Of a DNA stretch of 64,000 nt, positions 45,411 to 55,893 are shown piece by piece (positions within the stretch are counted from its first letter, which is position 1; each line of letters begins with the position of its first letter). Origin of the DNA: Tritrichomonas musculus. Taxonomy: Eukaryota > Parabasalia > Tritrichomonadida > Tritrichomonadidae. Both the position numbers and the translations under genes were made by a program. Below the pieces are notes generated by a model, which was not told the origin of the DNA, did not search any database, and saw only the letters and a program-made list of their open reading frames with translations. The stretch covers positions 1,054,001 to 1,118,000 of the forward strand of contig JAPFFF010000013.1 in NCBI GenBank assembly GCA_039105265.1, read 5' to 3'.

Positions 45411-46985
45411 TCAGAGAGGATTACAAATTGTCTCATTTGGCGAATAAATAGGAATTCTGCCAAACAATATTGGAAATGGTTTTGAATATAAAAGGTTTTG
45501 CATTATATCAAGAATTTGGATAATTATTTCCTTTTCTCTCAAAGTATTCATTATGACTTCATGTAAGCATTTTGGATACTTCACTAGACGTTTTGTTTTG
45601 TTTCTTTTGGACTTCATCAATATAAATTCATTCTTCTTATATTCATTCATTATGTTATCTTGATCTGAAAAACAATTTCCTATTTGCTCATCATTTTTTA
45701 TGATTTCAAATTCGTTTTCTTTATTCATGAAATCAAATATTTTCAGAATTTCTTTTTGAAATTCAAAATTCATGTGAATCTCTTCATCTTGCATCATTGG
45801 ATTTTCACTTTCATTTTCATTAACAAATTTAATATCATTTTCTTTATCATCGATATTGTTGTCAAGTTTATTTTGAGGGTTGCTATTTGGCTCATTAATT
45901 GTTAAATTCAATTTAACTTTTTCATTTGCATTATGTTCATTTATTTTCCATCCAAAAGATGAAATACATTGATGTTCTGATGAATTTTGATGGTGATATA
46001 AAGGATTACCTAAAATAAATTCTTTCAGATTTGAAATGATATAATTATCATTGTTTTTTGTAATCAGGAAATCAAATGTGTATGATTTAGATTTAGAATG
46101 AAAGAGAAGACTAAACAAAGGACGAAACATTGCATTTAAAGAATAGTAGTTTGATAGCATCATCTCCATCTGATCTTCATAATTAAGATAAATGTTAGAA
46201 AGCTTCAAATTTGTATAACAAATAATGAATGTTTTCGAAATTTCAAGTCTTTCGTCATAAATAACTTGATTTCGAAAAGTTATTTGTTCATTTTCATGGT
46301 CAGACGCTTTATTATAAAACTGAATAGCTTCTTCCATTCTTCCATTTTCTTCTAAATTGTGAGCAATATTAAATTCAGCAAGTGCGAAAGAATGTTTTGA
46401 AGCTTTTTCATAAAAATGTTCAGCATTTTCAAAGTCATTTAAATAGAATTGATGAAAAAGACCAAGATTATTCTGACCAATTGGATATTCATTAAGACCA
46501 GCCTCTTTAATATGTTTTTCAGCTAATTTTATGTCTTCATATTTACTTTCTGTGAGATAAATCAAACCAAGATTGTTATTTGATGAATAATAATAATCAT
46601 TATATAATGTTTTCTCTTCAATAGAAATTACCATATCATTTGATTTTGAGATGTATTGACTACCTCTATTTGAAGAGCATTGAGTATAATAATCAATTGA
46701 TATTGATAAATCTCTATCAACACCCAATCCTTTCTCATACATTAATCCCAAATGAAACATTGAATTGAGATTATTCTTTTGAGAAGATATCTCAAAATAT
46801 TCTCTAGCTTTTTTGTAATCATATTTTTCAATAAGATTATTAAAGTGAATAATTCCCATTTGATAAATAGCTTTAGAATTGTTTTGTTGAGCAGCTAATT
46901 CAAAATATTCAATCGCTTTATCAAAATTTATTTCAACTCCTTGACCTTTCATGTACATTATTCCTAATTGATATAAAGCTTTCTC
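45411..46985 (-). CDS. Sel1-repeat C-terminal half of a split kinase-Sel1 gene
   Basis: This frame continues in phase from the gene at 46986-49445 across one TAA. The first codons after the stop, EKALYQLGIMYMKGQGVEIN, complete a Sel1 unit. Three or four more Sel1 repeats follow (YQMGIIHFNNLIEKYDYKKA; FHLGLMYEKGLGVDRDLSI), then degenerate TPR/Sel1-like helices and a C-terminal domain ending in FPILFGRIPIYSPNET. The Sel1 gene at 62530 ends in the same way (YNILFGRIKI). Translated alone it could start at the ATG at 46958 (515 aa). Probably one ancestral protein of ~1345 residues. Confidence 0.7.
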   Translation of the reverse strand, partial: EKALYQLGIMYMKGQGVEINFDKAIEYFELAAQQNNSKAIYQMGIIHFNNLIEKYDYKKAREYFEISSQKNNLNSMFHLGLMYEKGLGVDRDLSISIDYYTQCSSNRGSQYISKSNDMVISIEEKTLYNDYYYSSNNNLGLIYLTESKYEDIKLAEKHIKEAGLNEYPIGQNNLGLFHQFYLNDFENAEHFYEKASKHSFALAEFNIAHNLEENGRMEEAIQFYNKASDHENEQITFRNQVIYDERLEISKTFIICYTNLKLSNIYLNYEDQMEMMLSNYYSLNAMFRPLFSLLFHSKSKSYTFDFLITKNNDNYIISNLKEFILGNPLYHHQNSSEHQCISSFGWKINEHNANEKVKLNLTINEPNSNPQNKLDNNIDDKENDIKFVNENESENPMMQDEEIHMNFEFQKEILKIFDFMNKENEFEIIKNDEQIGNCFSDQDNIMNEYKKNEFILMKSKRNKTKRLVKYPKCLHEVIMNTLREKEIIIQILDIMQNLLYSKPFPILFGRIPIYSPNETICNPL

Positions 46986-49445
46986 TTATTTTTGATTGGC
47001 TGCTTTTTCAAATGATTCTATTGCTTTATGAAAATCTTTTTTCACGCCAAATCCATGATAATAAAGTTTACCAATTTGATAAATAGCAAGTGAAAAATTA
47101 TTATCTGCAGCTTTTTCAAAGTATTTCTTAGCTCGGTCATAATCTTTAGGAACACCAAAACCATTTTTATGAATTATTCCTAAATAATATTGAGCTTCAT
47201 CAAAATTATGTTTTGCTGCTGATTCAAAATAATTAATAGCTTTTTTATAATCTTTATCTACGCCTTTCCCGTATAGATAAATTTCACCCAAGTTTAATAA
47301 ACTTGATGGAAAACCAAGTTTTGCTGCAGATTCAAAATAATTTCTCGACTTCTCATAATCTTTATCAACTCCAAGTCCATTCAAATAAATCATCCCCAAA
47401 ATATTTAATGCATCGGGAAAGTTTTCTTTGGCTGCCATTTCAAAATATTTTATTGCTTTTTCAACCTTTTTTTCTACACCATATCCAAACAAGTAGAAAA
47501 GGCCAAGATTACAAAAACCTTTAACATTATTTTGTTTTGCAGACAATTTAAAATACTTTTTAGCTTTAACATAATCTTGTTCAACTCCCATTGCATATCT
47601 ATAAAAGTTTCCAAGGTTATTAAAGGCATCAGAATTGTTTTGTTGAGCAGACAATTCAAAATATTCAAGTGCTTTTTTATAGTCAAGTTTGACACCTTGT
47701 CCAAATGTATATAATTTACCAATTAAATGAAGAGCATCTGAATTGTTTAAATGTGCAGATATATCTAAATATTCCTTTGCTTTATGAAAGTCTTGTTCAA
47801 CTTCTTGGCCATCAGAATATAGTTTTCCTACAAGAAAAAGCATTCTTGAGATTTCTGATTCATTTCTCAAATTTATAAGCTGGAAAAGTTGTTTTGTATG
47901 TTTATGTATATAATCATTATCATTCGAATCAGATGATAAGAATATCAAATAATACATTTCGTTATAGAATTGTTTTATTTCTGGCTTAATGATCTGTTCA
48001 GTAAAAATATTTTTCAAGTAAGAAGTTTCAAGAAAATAAAATGATTTGCTTTCTTCTTGAAAATAATTGAAAATTTCATTGATATCTGGACGACTTTCAA
48101 GTTCATACAAAATGCATTTTTGGCATATATTTTTAATTGTATCAGGTATATTACTTTCATTTGAAATGTTTATGCTTTTCACTTTGCTCATATAAGTTGA
48201 ATTTTCAACATTTTCAAAGATATCTTTCTTTTCATAAATGAAATAAATGAGTTGGCCTAATGAAAAAATATCAGTTGGAAAAGAATATTTTTCTCCAAGA
48301 AATAGTTCAGGTGAACTGTATTTAAGATTTCCAATATCATTTGTCATATCTTCATTCGCTTCAGCATATCTGATTTTATTAAAGTCAGATAAATATGGAA
48401 TATTATCATGATCAATCAATATGTTTTGTGGCTTTATATCTCGATGAATGAGAGAATTTGAATGAAGATATTTTATTCCTTGAATAATTCTAATCAGTGT
48501 CATATAAGAAAAAGTATGATCTATTTCATCCTTATAATTTTCAATGTATTCATTAAGTGTTCCATTGCACATGAACTCGTAAATGAATCCAATAATTTTG
48601 CCATTTTTTTTCACAAAGCCATAAAAACGTGTTAAACATCTATGCGAGTAATTATTACAAAAATCAACTTCATATGAATTTTCATAATTATTTTCTTTTT
48701 TCATCGTGAAAAGATAAAATGTTTTTATGTGAATAACTAAATTAAACAATGCATTATAATTACTAGAAATGTTACGTAAAAAAATGAATTCTTTTTCATC
48801 AAAATCTTGTGTTTGAAATAAATTATTGTTTTGTTCTTTGTCTTCTTCAACTCGTCTTATAATTTCTTTTTGATCTAAATTTACAAAGTCAGTTTTTTTA
48901 CTGTATTTTTGAAAAGAAAAAATTGAATGATCATTGAAAAAGTTTGAAGGATAATAATTCCTTCTTATAATGAATGCAGCAATCGATTGAATTGTTAATT
49001 TAACAAATGTGTTGTTTTTTATTTCTTTGGAGAAATATGAACAAAAAGATGAAATCTCTTCAATGATTGGAATAGATTTTTTATCGGAAGATGTCATATC
49101 AATGTATATTGAGTTAGTTTTCCCTAATATTCGATGAAGAGAGTTTACATCAATCGATTCAATTAGTAAACAATGATTTTCGAAACTTACAACGGAGTCA
49201 ACTAAATTAGATGATTCTTTTTTATTTTCTTGATGAAATGACGTAATATCATAAGTGATAAATTTGTATTTCTTTAAAAAATGAAATAAATACGATTCTT
49301 TCTCATTGATATCATTTTGTTTAAAATATTTAAATATTATCCCTGAGTATAAACGTTTTAGATCTTTGTCAGAAATATTTTCTTTGACGTAATTAAAATT
49401 CTCAGGTATTTCATCCAATGAAAATTTCATTTCTGGTTCATTCAT
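46986..49445 (-). CDS. Protein kinase-like domain plus Sel1 repeats (N-terminal part of split gene)
   Basis: 819 aa from ATG at 49445. The N-terminal ~200 residues are unassigned. The kinase domain follows with FTMKK (possible ATP-anchoring Lys), IHRDIKPQNILID (complete catalytic loop; DNA near 48423-48450), LSDFNKIR where DFG is DFN, and YSSPELFLGEKYSFPTDIFS. No GxGxxG loop is evident in SSNYNALFNL. Eight or so Sel1 repeats follow (ALNILGMIYLNGLGVDKDYE; SLLNLGEIYLYGKGVDKDYK). The last codon is a TAA within a repeat, and the reading frame simply continues in 45411-46985. Known: kinase-Sel1 fusions are expanded in tritrichomonads. DFN and the degenerate Gly-loop suggest weak or absent catalysis. 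Confidence 0.8.
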   Translation of the reverse strand: MNEPEMKFSLDEIPENFNYVKENISDKDLKRLYSGIIFKYFKQNDINEKESYLFHFLKKYKFITYDITSFHQENKKESSNLVDSVVSFENHCLLIESIDVNSLHRILGKTNSIYIDMTSSDKKSIPIIEEISSFCSYFSKEIKNNTFVKLTIQSIAAFIIRRNYYPSNFFNDHSIFSFQKYSKKTDFVNLDQKEIIRRVEEDKEQNNNLFQTQDFDEKEFIFLRNISSNYNALFNLVIHIKTFYLFTMKKENNYENSYEVDFCNNYSHRCLTRFYGFVKKNGKIIGFIYEFMCNGTLNEYIENYKDEIDHTFSYMTLIRIIQGIKYLHSNSLIHRDIKPQNILIDHDNIPYLSDFNKIRYAEANEDMTNDIGNLKYSSPELFLGEKYSFPTDIFSLGQLIYFIYEKKDIFENVENSTYMSKVKSINISNESNIPDTIKNICQKCILYELESRPDINEIFNYFQEESKSFYFLETSYLKNIFTEQIIKPEIKQFYNEMYYLIFLSSDSNDNDYIHKHTKQLFQLINLRNESEISRMLFLVGKLYSDGQEVEQDFHKAKEYLDISAHLNNSDALHLIGKLYTFGQGVKLDYKKALEYFELSAQQNNSDAFNNLGNFYRYAMGVEQDYVKAKKYFKLSAKQNNVKGFCNLGLFYLFGYGVEKKVEKAIKYFEMAAKENFPDALNILGMIYLNGLGVDKDYEKSRNYFESAAKLGFPSSLLNLGEIYLYGKGVDKDYKKAINYFESAAKHNFDEAQYYLGIIHKNGFGVPKDYDRAKKYFEKAADNNFSLAIYQIGKLYYHGFGVKKDFHKAIESFEKAANQK

Positions 49446-49852
49446 TTATTTTATGCCCAAATCTTAATTTTGGAAAATTTTTATAGTGAAAAAGTAAAAA
49501 TTGAATATAGTCATTTGTTTTTCTATTATATTGAAGTGTAATCATTATTTAATACTTTTTTCATCTATTATTTAGTAAAAAACGTTTATTAAACCATGAA
49601 AATTTGTCATTTATATAGAATATATTCCAATATTTTTATTTTAAATTAGGAGAATTTTCTTTCAATTTTAAAATTCAAAATAAAAATAATTTCGTTGAAT
49701 AAATTGAATTAAATAGATAAAAAGTACTCAAAAATTGAATATAATAAGTAATTGAATGCTTATTTTATAAATAATTTATCAAAAATTGTTAAACCAAAAT
49801 ATTGAATAATAATATAAATTATCCTTACCTCATTTTTCTGTTATTCAAGCCA
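49446..49852. other. Divergent intergenic region
   Basis: Lies between the minus-strand kinase gene and the plus-strand gene at 49853. TCATTT at 49830-49835 is an Inr candidate for the latter. Otherwise A/T-rich with nothing visible. Confidence 0.5.
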
Positions 49853-50392
49853 ATGCTAAGCCTAAATATAAAATTAAATTGTATCCGTTTTTCTCAGTCT
49901 GTAGTTAATCCAGAAGATACAATTAGAGTTAGTATCACAACACTCCCAGATTCACAAAAAGAAGCATTCACTTTTGATATAAAAGACATTCAAACAGTGC
50001 AGCCATCGTTTACTATAAAATTTAACAAAAACACAAAGAAAATCATTATTGTTTTTAGAAAAAAGTCATTTTTCTCAAACGGACAAATTTTTGCTTCAAC
50101 ATGTATTAAAACAGATGATATCAAACTTTATAGTGAAATTTCGAATGATTGTCATAACATAATTGACATATTTGAGCCAATTCAGCATTCATCAGAAAAT
50201 GAAAATCTTGAAATCAAAAAGCTGAGGAGGATTGTTGGGAATATGGAGATTTTCTTTTCATTAAAAGAATATTTTCCTGTTAAAAATTATGGTATTAACT
50301 TAGAAAAAATTGAACAGCGAACCTACCGGATGAAAATGAATAATAACTTGTACCTTTCAAAGAAAAAAGAGAATAATTATATTTTTAATTAG
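49853..50392 (+). CDS. Small protein with possible C2-like fold
   Basis: 179 aa from the ATG at 49853 (MLSLNIKLNCIRF), with TCATTT about 18 bases upstream. The first ~110 residues alternate in beta pattern (EAFTFDIKDIQTVQPSFTIK; KKIIIVFRKKSFFSNGQIFA) as in C2-like domains; the rest is helical and basic at the end. No calcium-ligand set can be assigned. Trichomonads encode many C2-like proteins, but this match is only by pattern. Confidence 0.4.
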   Translation: MLSLNIKLNCIRFSQSVVNPEDTIRVSITTLPDSQKEAFTFDIKDIQTVQPSFTIKFNKNTKKIIIVFRKKSFFSNGQIFASTCIKTDDIKLYSEISNDCHNIIDIFEPIQHSSENENLEIKKLRRIVGNMEIFFSLKEYFPVKNYGINLEKIEQRTYRMKMNNNLYLSKKKENNYIFN

Positions 50393-51609
50393 ATAAAATG
50401 TATAATATTATTTATATAAACGACAATTGCTTGGAAATTAACTTTTTTTTTAAATTGCTTTGAATAAAATTGATAGAGATTCGATTCTAGATAATATTAA
50501 TAGAATATTTGATTTATTTTTCAAATATATTATAATTTAAATGGTAAAAAACTTGTAAATGGATTAATTTGAAATCAAAAAATTGATTTTTTCATATTTA
50601 AAAAATTCATCAGAAAATATTGTATAATAAATTTAATGTATATTTATATTGGTAATAACCATATTATTCTTATATTAAAATTATTGTTTAAATATAATAA
50701 ATATTTATTAAAATAAATATTTTTAATTAACAAGAAATATCCTATGTAAGATAAAGATATTTAATAATAAAAAAATAATAAAATTCTTTATAACGTGCTT
50801 TCATTTTTTCAATACCATTTCAATAAATCTAATTTGTGTTATTTTTCTAACAATTTGATTATTTTATTAAATATTTAATAATAAATTATATAAAAATTAT
50901 TATTGTACATTATAAGTTTTGTTAAATTTTATTAGTTTTACTTTTTTGATTTGGAGATATTTGTAAAATAGTGAAAATGTAAAAATTTCTTTTTTGTAAA
51001 AAAATGATCAAACTATGGCCAATTTATGCTAGATTGACCTGCTCTGGATCTACTGAAATGCTCTGGATCCATAAATCGTGTTTTTGTCCAATTGAGCGAT
51101 CATTATATATGATATTATAACTATTAATCGTCGGGGTAAGTGGGTGGGATTTAAATCTGTGAATTTTGTACAAAATCAATGAACGTAATGATAAAGTTCG
51201 ATATCGACTATTTTAGATCTAACAAAAAGTGGAATATAAAATCACGTTTATACATATATATACATATATATATATAAAAGTAATGTAAACTGAAATATCG
51301 TTTTTAATTATTTCATAGAATTAATGATAAACGATTTAACACTTCATTTTTAAAAATGCCAGATTCCTTCTCAGATAGTTATGGACATGACCAAACTCTA
51401 TGAGCATCTTGAAAGAAGACACCAAAGAGAAATTGCACCGCTTCCAGTGTACCATTAGTTGCCATCTAAAAGACCACCTTTAAACATTGTTGCAGAAAAT
51501 ATAATTTCCGACAAGAATGATTACTTCATGAAAGTATTAACGAACTTTAGTGTAGAAGTTCAGTCCCATCATTTCTAAAGGTTCACATGAAAAAGCTACA
51601 CTTTCTCCA
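50393..51609. other. AT-rich intergenic region with dispersed-repeat fragment
   Basis: Mostly A/T-rich DNA. At 51040-51100 is a block with GGATCTACTGA, GGATCCATAAATCG and GTGTTTTTGTCCAAT that recurs inverted near 55846-55945. From 51350 to 51609 there are decayed pieces of the 5' part of the transposase at 51610. Confidence 0.5.
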
Positions 51610-52449
51610 ATGACAGCATTCCTCATTACACTTTGTTATTTAAAGCAAAATGAAGATTGGAGAAAAACCGCTGTCAGTTTTGACATCATTTATTCAAAGG
51701 CGTACAAAAAGGTGAAAGAAATCATCATCAGCTACCACGAGACTTTGTCGGAACGATTCATTAAGTGGATTGGCGTTTCCCAAAGAATCCAACAATACAA
51801 CCAGAGATACCTTGACTGGCCAGCTTTACTCGGTTCCGTTGATGCAACTGTTCAGTCGATTTCAAGGCAACATTATAACCAAGATATATACTATTCTGAG
51901 AAACACAAAGCTCATCTTATTAAAGTTCAAGCCTTTTTCTCACCTGTCGGACTTTTAATCAATTTCTCAAAGGCGGTTCCAGGTGCAATGCACGATTTCA
52001 AACTTCTTCAAGATGGGAGCAATCTGATTGATGAGGTTCTAAATGAAAACAAACTTGTTCAACAATTATTAGGATGTGATGCCACTGTTCTCGGAGATGC
52101 TGGCTACCAAGGTCTTGCTAACCTACTTCCAGGAGGAATTACACCAAGAAAGAAACCACATGGAGGTGAATTAAGTGAAGATGATATTCAATACAACAAA
52201 TCCATTGCTCAAAGGCGCATTATTGTTAACAATTCGTTCGCCAGATTGAAGACTTTATGGGCGAAAATGAGTCAGAAATTTGAAACAAAAAAAGAGCCAA
52301 ACTTTCTAAATAATTATGAGAATTATTGGACTTTTTGCGCGGCTCTAACAAATTACCACATTTTCAAGCATCCATTGAGAAAATATGAAAATGGAGTCGT
52401 TGATGATAGCGATAATACTGATGAAACAGATTCGGATTATATCATTTAA
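51610..52449 (+). CDS. PIF/Harbinger-like DDE transposase, 5'-truncated, catalytic Glu replaced
   Basis: 279 aa, ATG at 51610. Seen: LLGSVDATVQSI (first D), GAMHDFKLLQDG, VLGDAGYQGLANLLPGGITP (second D), then RRIIVNNSFARLKTLW where the family has V-E-x-x-F-x-R-(L/I)-K. The third acid is therefore Asn. The N-terminal helix-turn-helix expected in the family lies in decayed sequence upstream (51350-51609), so the intact frame covers the catalytic domain only. No TIRs are recognised. It is either a dead element with a long remaining frame or a domesticated domain. Confidence 0.75.
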   Translation: MTAFLITLCYLKQNEDWRKTAVSFDIIYSKAYKKVKEIIISYHETLSERFIKWIGVSQRIQQYNQRYLDWPALLGSVDATVQSISRQHYNQDIYYSEKHKAHLIKVQAFFSPVGLLINFSKAVPGAMHDFKLLQDGSNLIDEVLNENKLVQQLLGCDATVLGDAGYQGLANLLPGGITPRKKPHGGELSEDDIQYNKSIAQRRIIVNNSFARLKTLWAKMSQKFETKKEPNFLNNYENYWTFCAALTNYHIFKHPLRKYENGVVDDSDNTDETDSDYII

Positions 52450-52873
52450 TCTGAATTAAAAAATAATTTTAGCTAAAATTGAAATAAACATTTTTAACTA
52501 ATTGATTTTAAAAAATAAGTAAATAATAATAATAAAAAAAGCAAAAAATTATTAATTTTAATTTTTTAGTAATTTTTATAAAATATCAAATATAAAATTA
52601 TATATATATACATACAAAAAGTTTTTCAATCAAAAAGTTTAGTAAATATACAAAAAGTTTTATATTCAAAAAGTTCTTTGTTTCCAAAAAAGTTCTATGT
52701 TCCCAAAATTTGTTTATTTCCAAAAAAGACGTTTGTTTAAGAAACAAAATTATGGGTAGACAATTATACCTGCATTCAATATTAAAAGGCAATAAAAAAA
52801 GTTAAAATAAAAAATAATTTTAATAGAAAAAGTTATTTATTCGTTATAAATCAAAACTTTTTGATAGAAATCA

Positions 52874-53649
52874 AAAAATTCCTAGGCTTTTGTGTCCATA
52901 TAAAAAAGTGTCCATTTAAATTCAAAAAGTTAGCTCTGGATACAAAATTTTGTTCGTTATTATTTGAGAACTATTGAGTGTCCAAAATATCCATTTGGAC
53001 ACATTTATTTCAATTTTGGATACACTCTTAATTTTCAATTAATTAATTCCAATGAATTAAATGGATATTTGATCGTCGTGGTTAAATAATAAATGAGATT
53101 GTAAATATTATTATACATGAATATTTATTTATATTGTTTAATATTTTTATTAATTTATTATTTAATCTTTGTTATAATATTATTTATTTGATTTGTAAAT
53201 TACATATTCTTAAATTTTATTCAATATATTATAATATTTTTAATATTTTTTTTTATTTTAAAAATATATTTTTATATATTTATATAGTTATGAAATTTTG
53301 AAGAAATAATACATAAAATTACATTTTTACGAAAATATTTTTAATTTTGTTATAGAAAAAAAATTGAGAGTATTATTCAAAATTTAAGAAAAAAAAAAGA
53401 TATCTACTCTCACTTTTTTTCTTTAGCAAGACAAATTAAAAAATGTAGAAAAATGAATATGATATTTTCGTTTTTTTACAAAAGAAATATTATATGTCCA
53501 AAAAAAAATTTATGGACACAGATATTCAAAAAATACTCTCAAAAAGAGGATTTTTAAAAATTTTGTATCCATTAAAATTCTTAAAGCTTCATCAAAAAGT
53601 TAGAAAATGGAAACTTTTTTATATGGACACAAAAGCTTAGAAAAATTCC
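52874..53649. mobile_element. 758-bp MITE with TIRs and 8-9-bp target duplication
   Basis: AAAAATTCC lies at 52874-52882 and 53641-53649. Between them the ends are inverted copies: TAGGCTTTTGTGTCCATATA at the left and CTAAGCTTTTGTGTCCATAT read from the right, continuing through AAAAAAGT(G/T)TCCATTT. The TIR is about 36 bp. If the shared C is counted in the TIR, the duplication is 8 bp (hAT-like); otherwise it is 9 bp (MULE-like). No coding capacity. Confidence 0.8.
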
Positions 53650-54209
53650 TTTGATTTATCTTCCATTTGTTCTATGGCTCTGAATGTATTATATGATTTA
53701 GCAATTAGCTTGAATTCCTAATAGCATTACTATCTATGCTGATTTGTTCAATTAGGAAAAAAATTGGGTAGATTATGAATATTTTATTCGATATGAAATA
53801 TTACGAATCAAAGGATAAAATCATATGATTTCGCTTTAAAAGTATAAATTAGATAAAGTGCTAAAGAAAAAGCGCTCAATAAGTTAAGTAATTTTGAAAA
53901 CATAAGAAATTCACCAATTGATTTTTAGTTTGGAAGCATATGAGTAAACCTTTAAGAGATATAATGAGCAAATGATGTGCACTTATGATATAATGCTGTG
54001 TGATTTTACTTAATTTCGTTTACTGGTTAGATTTGTTGATTAAAAAACAAAGAAAACTGAATACAAAAAAAATTGAATAAAAATTTTGTTGGAAATTGCA
54101 AAATTTTTCGTCTACCGAATTTTGTTTCCAAATAAGCCTGATTTAAGAAAAAGTTTTAGAACGTTAAGTTTTTTCAGAAACTAGATTTTCATTTTCGGCC
54201 TTAAAAGTG

Positions 54210-54212
<3 letters not shown>

Positions 54213-54242
<30 letters not shown>
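54213..54242. repeat. (ATT)n microsatellite
   Basis: Ten uninterrupted TTA/ATT triplets. Confidence 0.9.
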
Positions 54243-54245
<3 letters not shown>

Positions 54246-54344
54246 TTTGGTGTTTATAACTTTTTTTATTCGCTGAAATAAAGTAAAAATAAAAAAAAAA
54301 ATTGACCTTGTTTAATATTGGATGATTAAAAAAATAATATTTAT

Positions 54345-55469
54345 TCATAAATTGCCAGGAATATCTGAAGGTTTATCTTGGAAATACTGATCAATTAAAT
54401 TCGAATCTTTAAGGCTATTTCCTCTAGAATTATCTGGGCTTAAAACACTAATATTTGAATTGGGAGGAATTAGGCCAGATATATCGTCTTTTATACTATG
54501 CATTCTCATCTTCTTTCTACATTTTTTAAACAAAATGATAAGCAAAACAATAAAAATGATCGAAGCTCCTAAACATATTGATAATGGAATCAATTCAATA
54601 TTTGAGGCCCAATTTGGCTGCTCAACTATTACTTCTAAAGGAGGGAAAAATGAAGAAACACATCCATGAGTTGAATTACATATTGCTACTGATCCAATAG
54701 AACTTTTTTGAATAGCGTTATTTTGATTAATTTGATTTGTAATTCTTTTGTAAAAAATAAAATTATCATAATATTTTTTATTATCTTCTTTTTCTTCTTT
54801 TTTGATTGTCTTCGATGAGTTGAATTTAAAGTCAACAATAAATGAATTTTTCACTTTTGCTTTTGCAATTTGCGAATATATGCTGGTTTTATACGGACAA
54901 TAAAATGATTTTATGTATAAAGATGAAATATGATTTGAATCCAATGAATTAATGCCAAAACTAACTCTAAATTTTTGATCTTGAGAATCAAATGATGGAG
55001 AAAAAATACAAACTTGAGGACAAGTATATGGTATTTTCAAATCAATTGAATAAGAATTATATGCATATAAAGAAAGATGTGAACAAAAATGAGAAGGAAG
55101 TAACCAAATATTTACATATTTTTCATCATAATTTTCTTTGATAAATTTTATGGTTGCTTTTTTTTTGGCTTCTATTGCTCTTCCATTTGTGTATTTTGAC
55201 CCTGGTTTAACATTTTCACCATCTATCGTTATCTCTATATCATCCGAATTAAATGGCTCGGTGAATAAAAATAATCTAACACTGCCATCATTGAATAAAG
55301 CTGTGATTGTGCATTCTTTTTTAACTGTGAAATTATAAAATCCAACATGAGTGAGGGCGTTAATGTTCAAACAATTCGAGCTATCGTGGTCGGCTGAAAA
55401 ATCTGTTTCTTTTTGATCCGAATTTTCAATTGACAATGAAAACCAGAGCAGAAAAAAGAAAAAATGCAT
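54345..55469 (-). CDS. Single-pass membrane protein, surface type
   Basis: 374 aa from ATG at 55469. The hydrophobic N-terminus (MHFFFFLLWFSLSI) is a signal peptide. A Cys-containing ectodomain of ~290 residues follows (SNCLNINALTHVGFYNFTVK; CPQVCIFSPSF), then a membrane segment (LIPLSICLGASIIFIVLLII) with a basic stop-transfer KKCRKKMRMH and a ~55-residue cytoplasmic tail. The architecture matches numerous trichomonad surface proteins of unknown function. A start 6 codons upstream lacks ATG. Confidence 0.65.
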   Translation of the reverse strand: MHFFFFLLWFSLSIENSDQKETDFSADHDSSNCLNINALTHVGFYNFTVKKECTITALFNDGSVRLFLFTEPFNSDDIEITIDGENVKPGSKYTNGRAIEAKKKATIKFIKENYDEKYVNIWLLPSHFCSHLSLYAYNSYSIDLKIPYTCPQVCIFSPSFDSQDQKFRVSFGINSLDSNHISSLYIKSFYCPYKTSIYSQIAKAKVKNSFIVDFKFNSSKTIKKEEKEDNKKYYDNFIFYKRITNQINQNNAIQKSSIGSVAICNSTHGCVSSFFPPLEVIVEQPNWASNIELIPLSICLGASIIFIVLLIILFKKCRKKMRMHSIKDDISGLIPPNSNISVLSPDNSRGNSLKDSNLIDQYFQDKPSDIPGNL

Positions 55470-55845
55470 TTTAATTCTTAAATTCAATTTGGCTTTAAAA
55501 AAACGTTTTTTTTTTTGAGGTGGAAAGTCAAAAAAAGGTTGATTGAATTAAAATGAAGTGGAAAGTGGACAAAAATTAAAAGGAAAGGAAAAGAAATATT
55601 AAAAATCAATAATAAAATCATATAATATCTCTTTTGCCCCTTTAAAGATATGATGTGCAATCCAATCTTAATTATAATATAATATGCTAATATCCGAAAT
55701 TATATAATCATTTTTACCAACTTATTTATCTCATAAATACAATTTTAAATATACAAATAAAAAGGGGATTAGACAAAAAAACTAATACAATTTTTACGTA
55801 AGTATTCAATTTTTTATTTTTGAGAAGGTATTTTTGTCCATAAAA

Positions 55846-55893
55846 AATTCGATTGGACAAAAACACTAAAATTCGATTGGACAAAAACACTAA
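55846..55893. repeat. Two direct 24-bp repeats
   Basis: AATTCGATTGGACAAAAACA plus CTAA occurs twice in a row. The inverse of its core (TGTTTTTGTCCAAT) is also at 51087-51100. Confidence 0.8.

Larger units (their letters stand above)
52450..54344. other. AT-rich intergenic region holding a MITE
   Basis: No gene is visible. It contains CAAAAAGTT-type short repeats near 52610-52720, the MITE at 52883-53640, and an (ATT)n microsatellite at 54213-54242. Confidence 0.55.
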
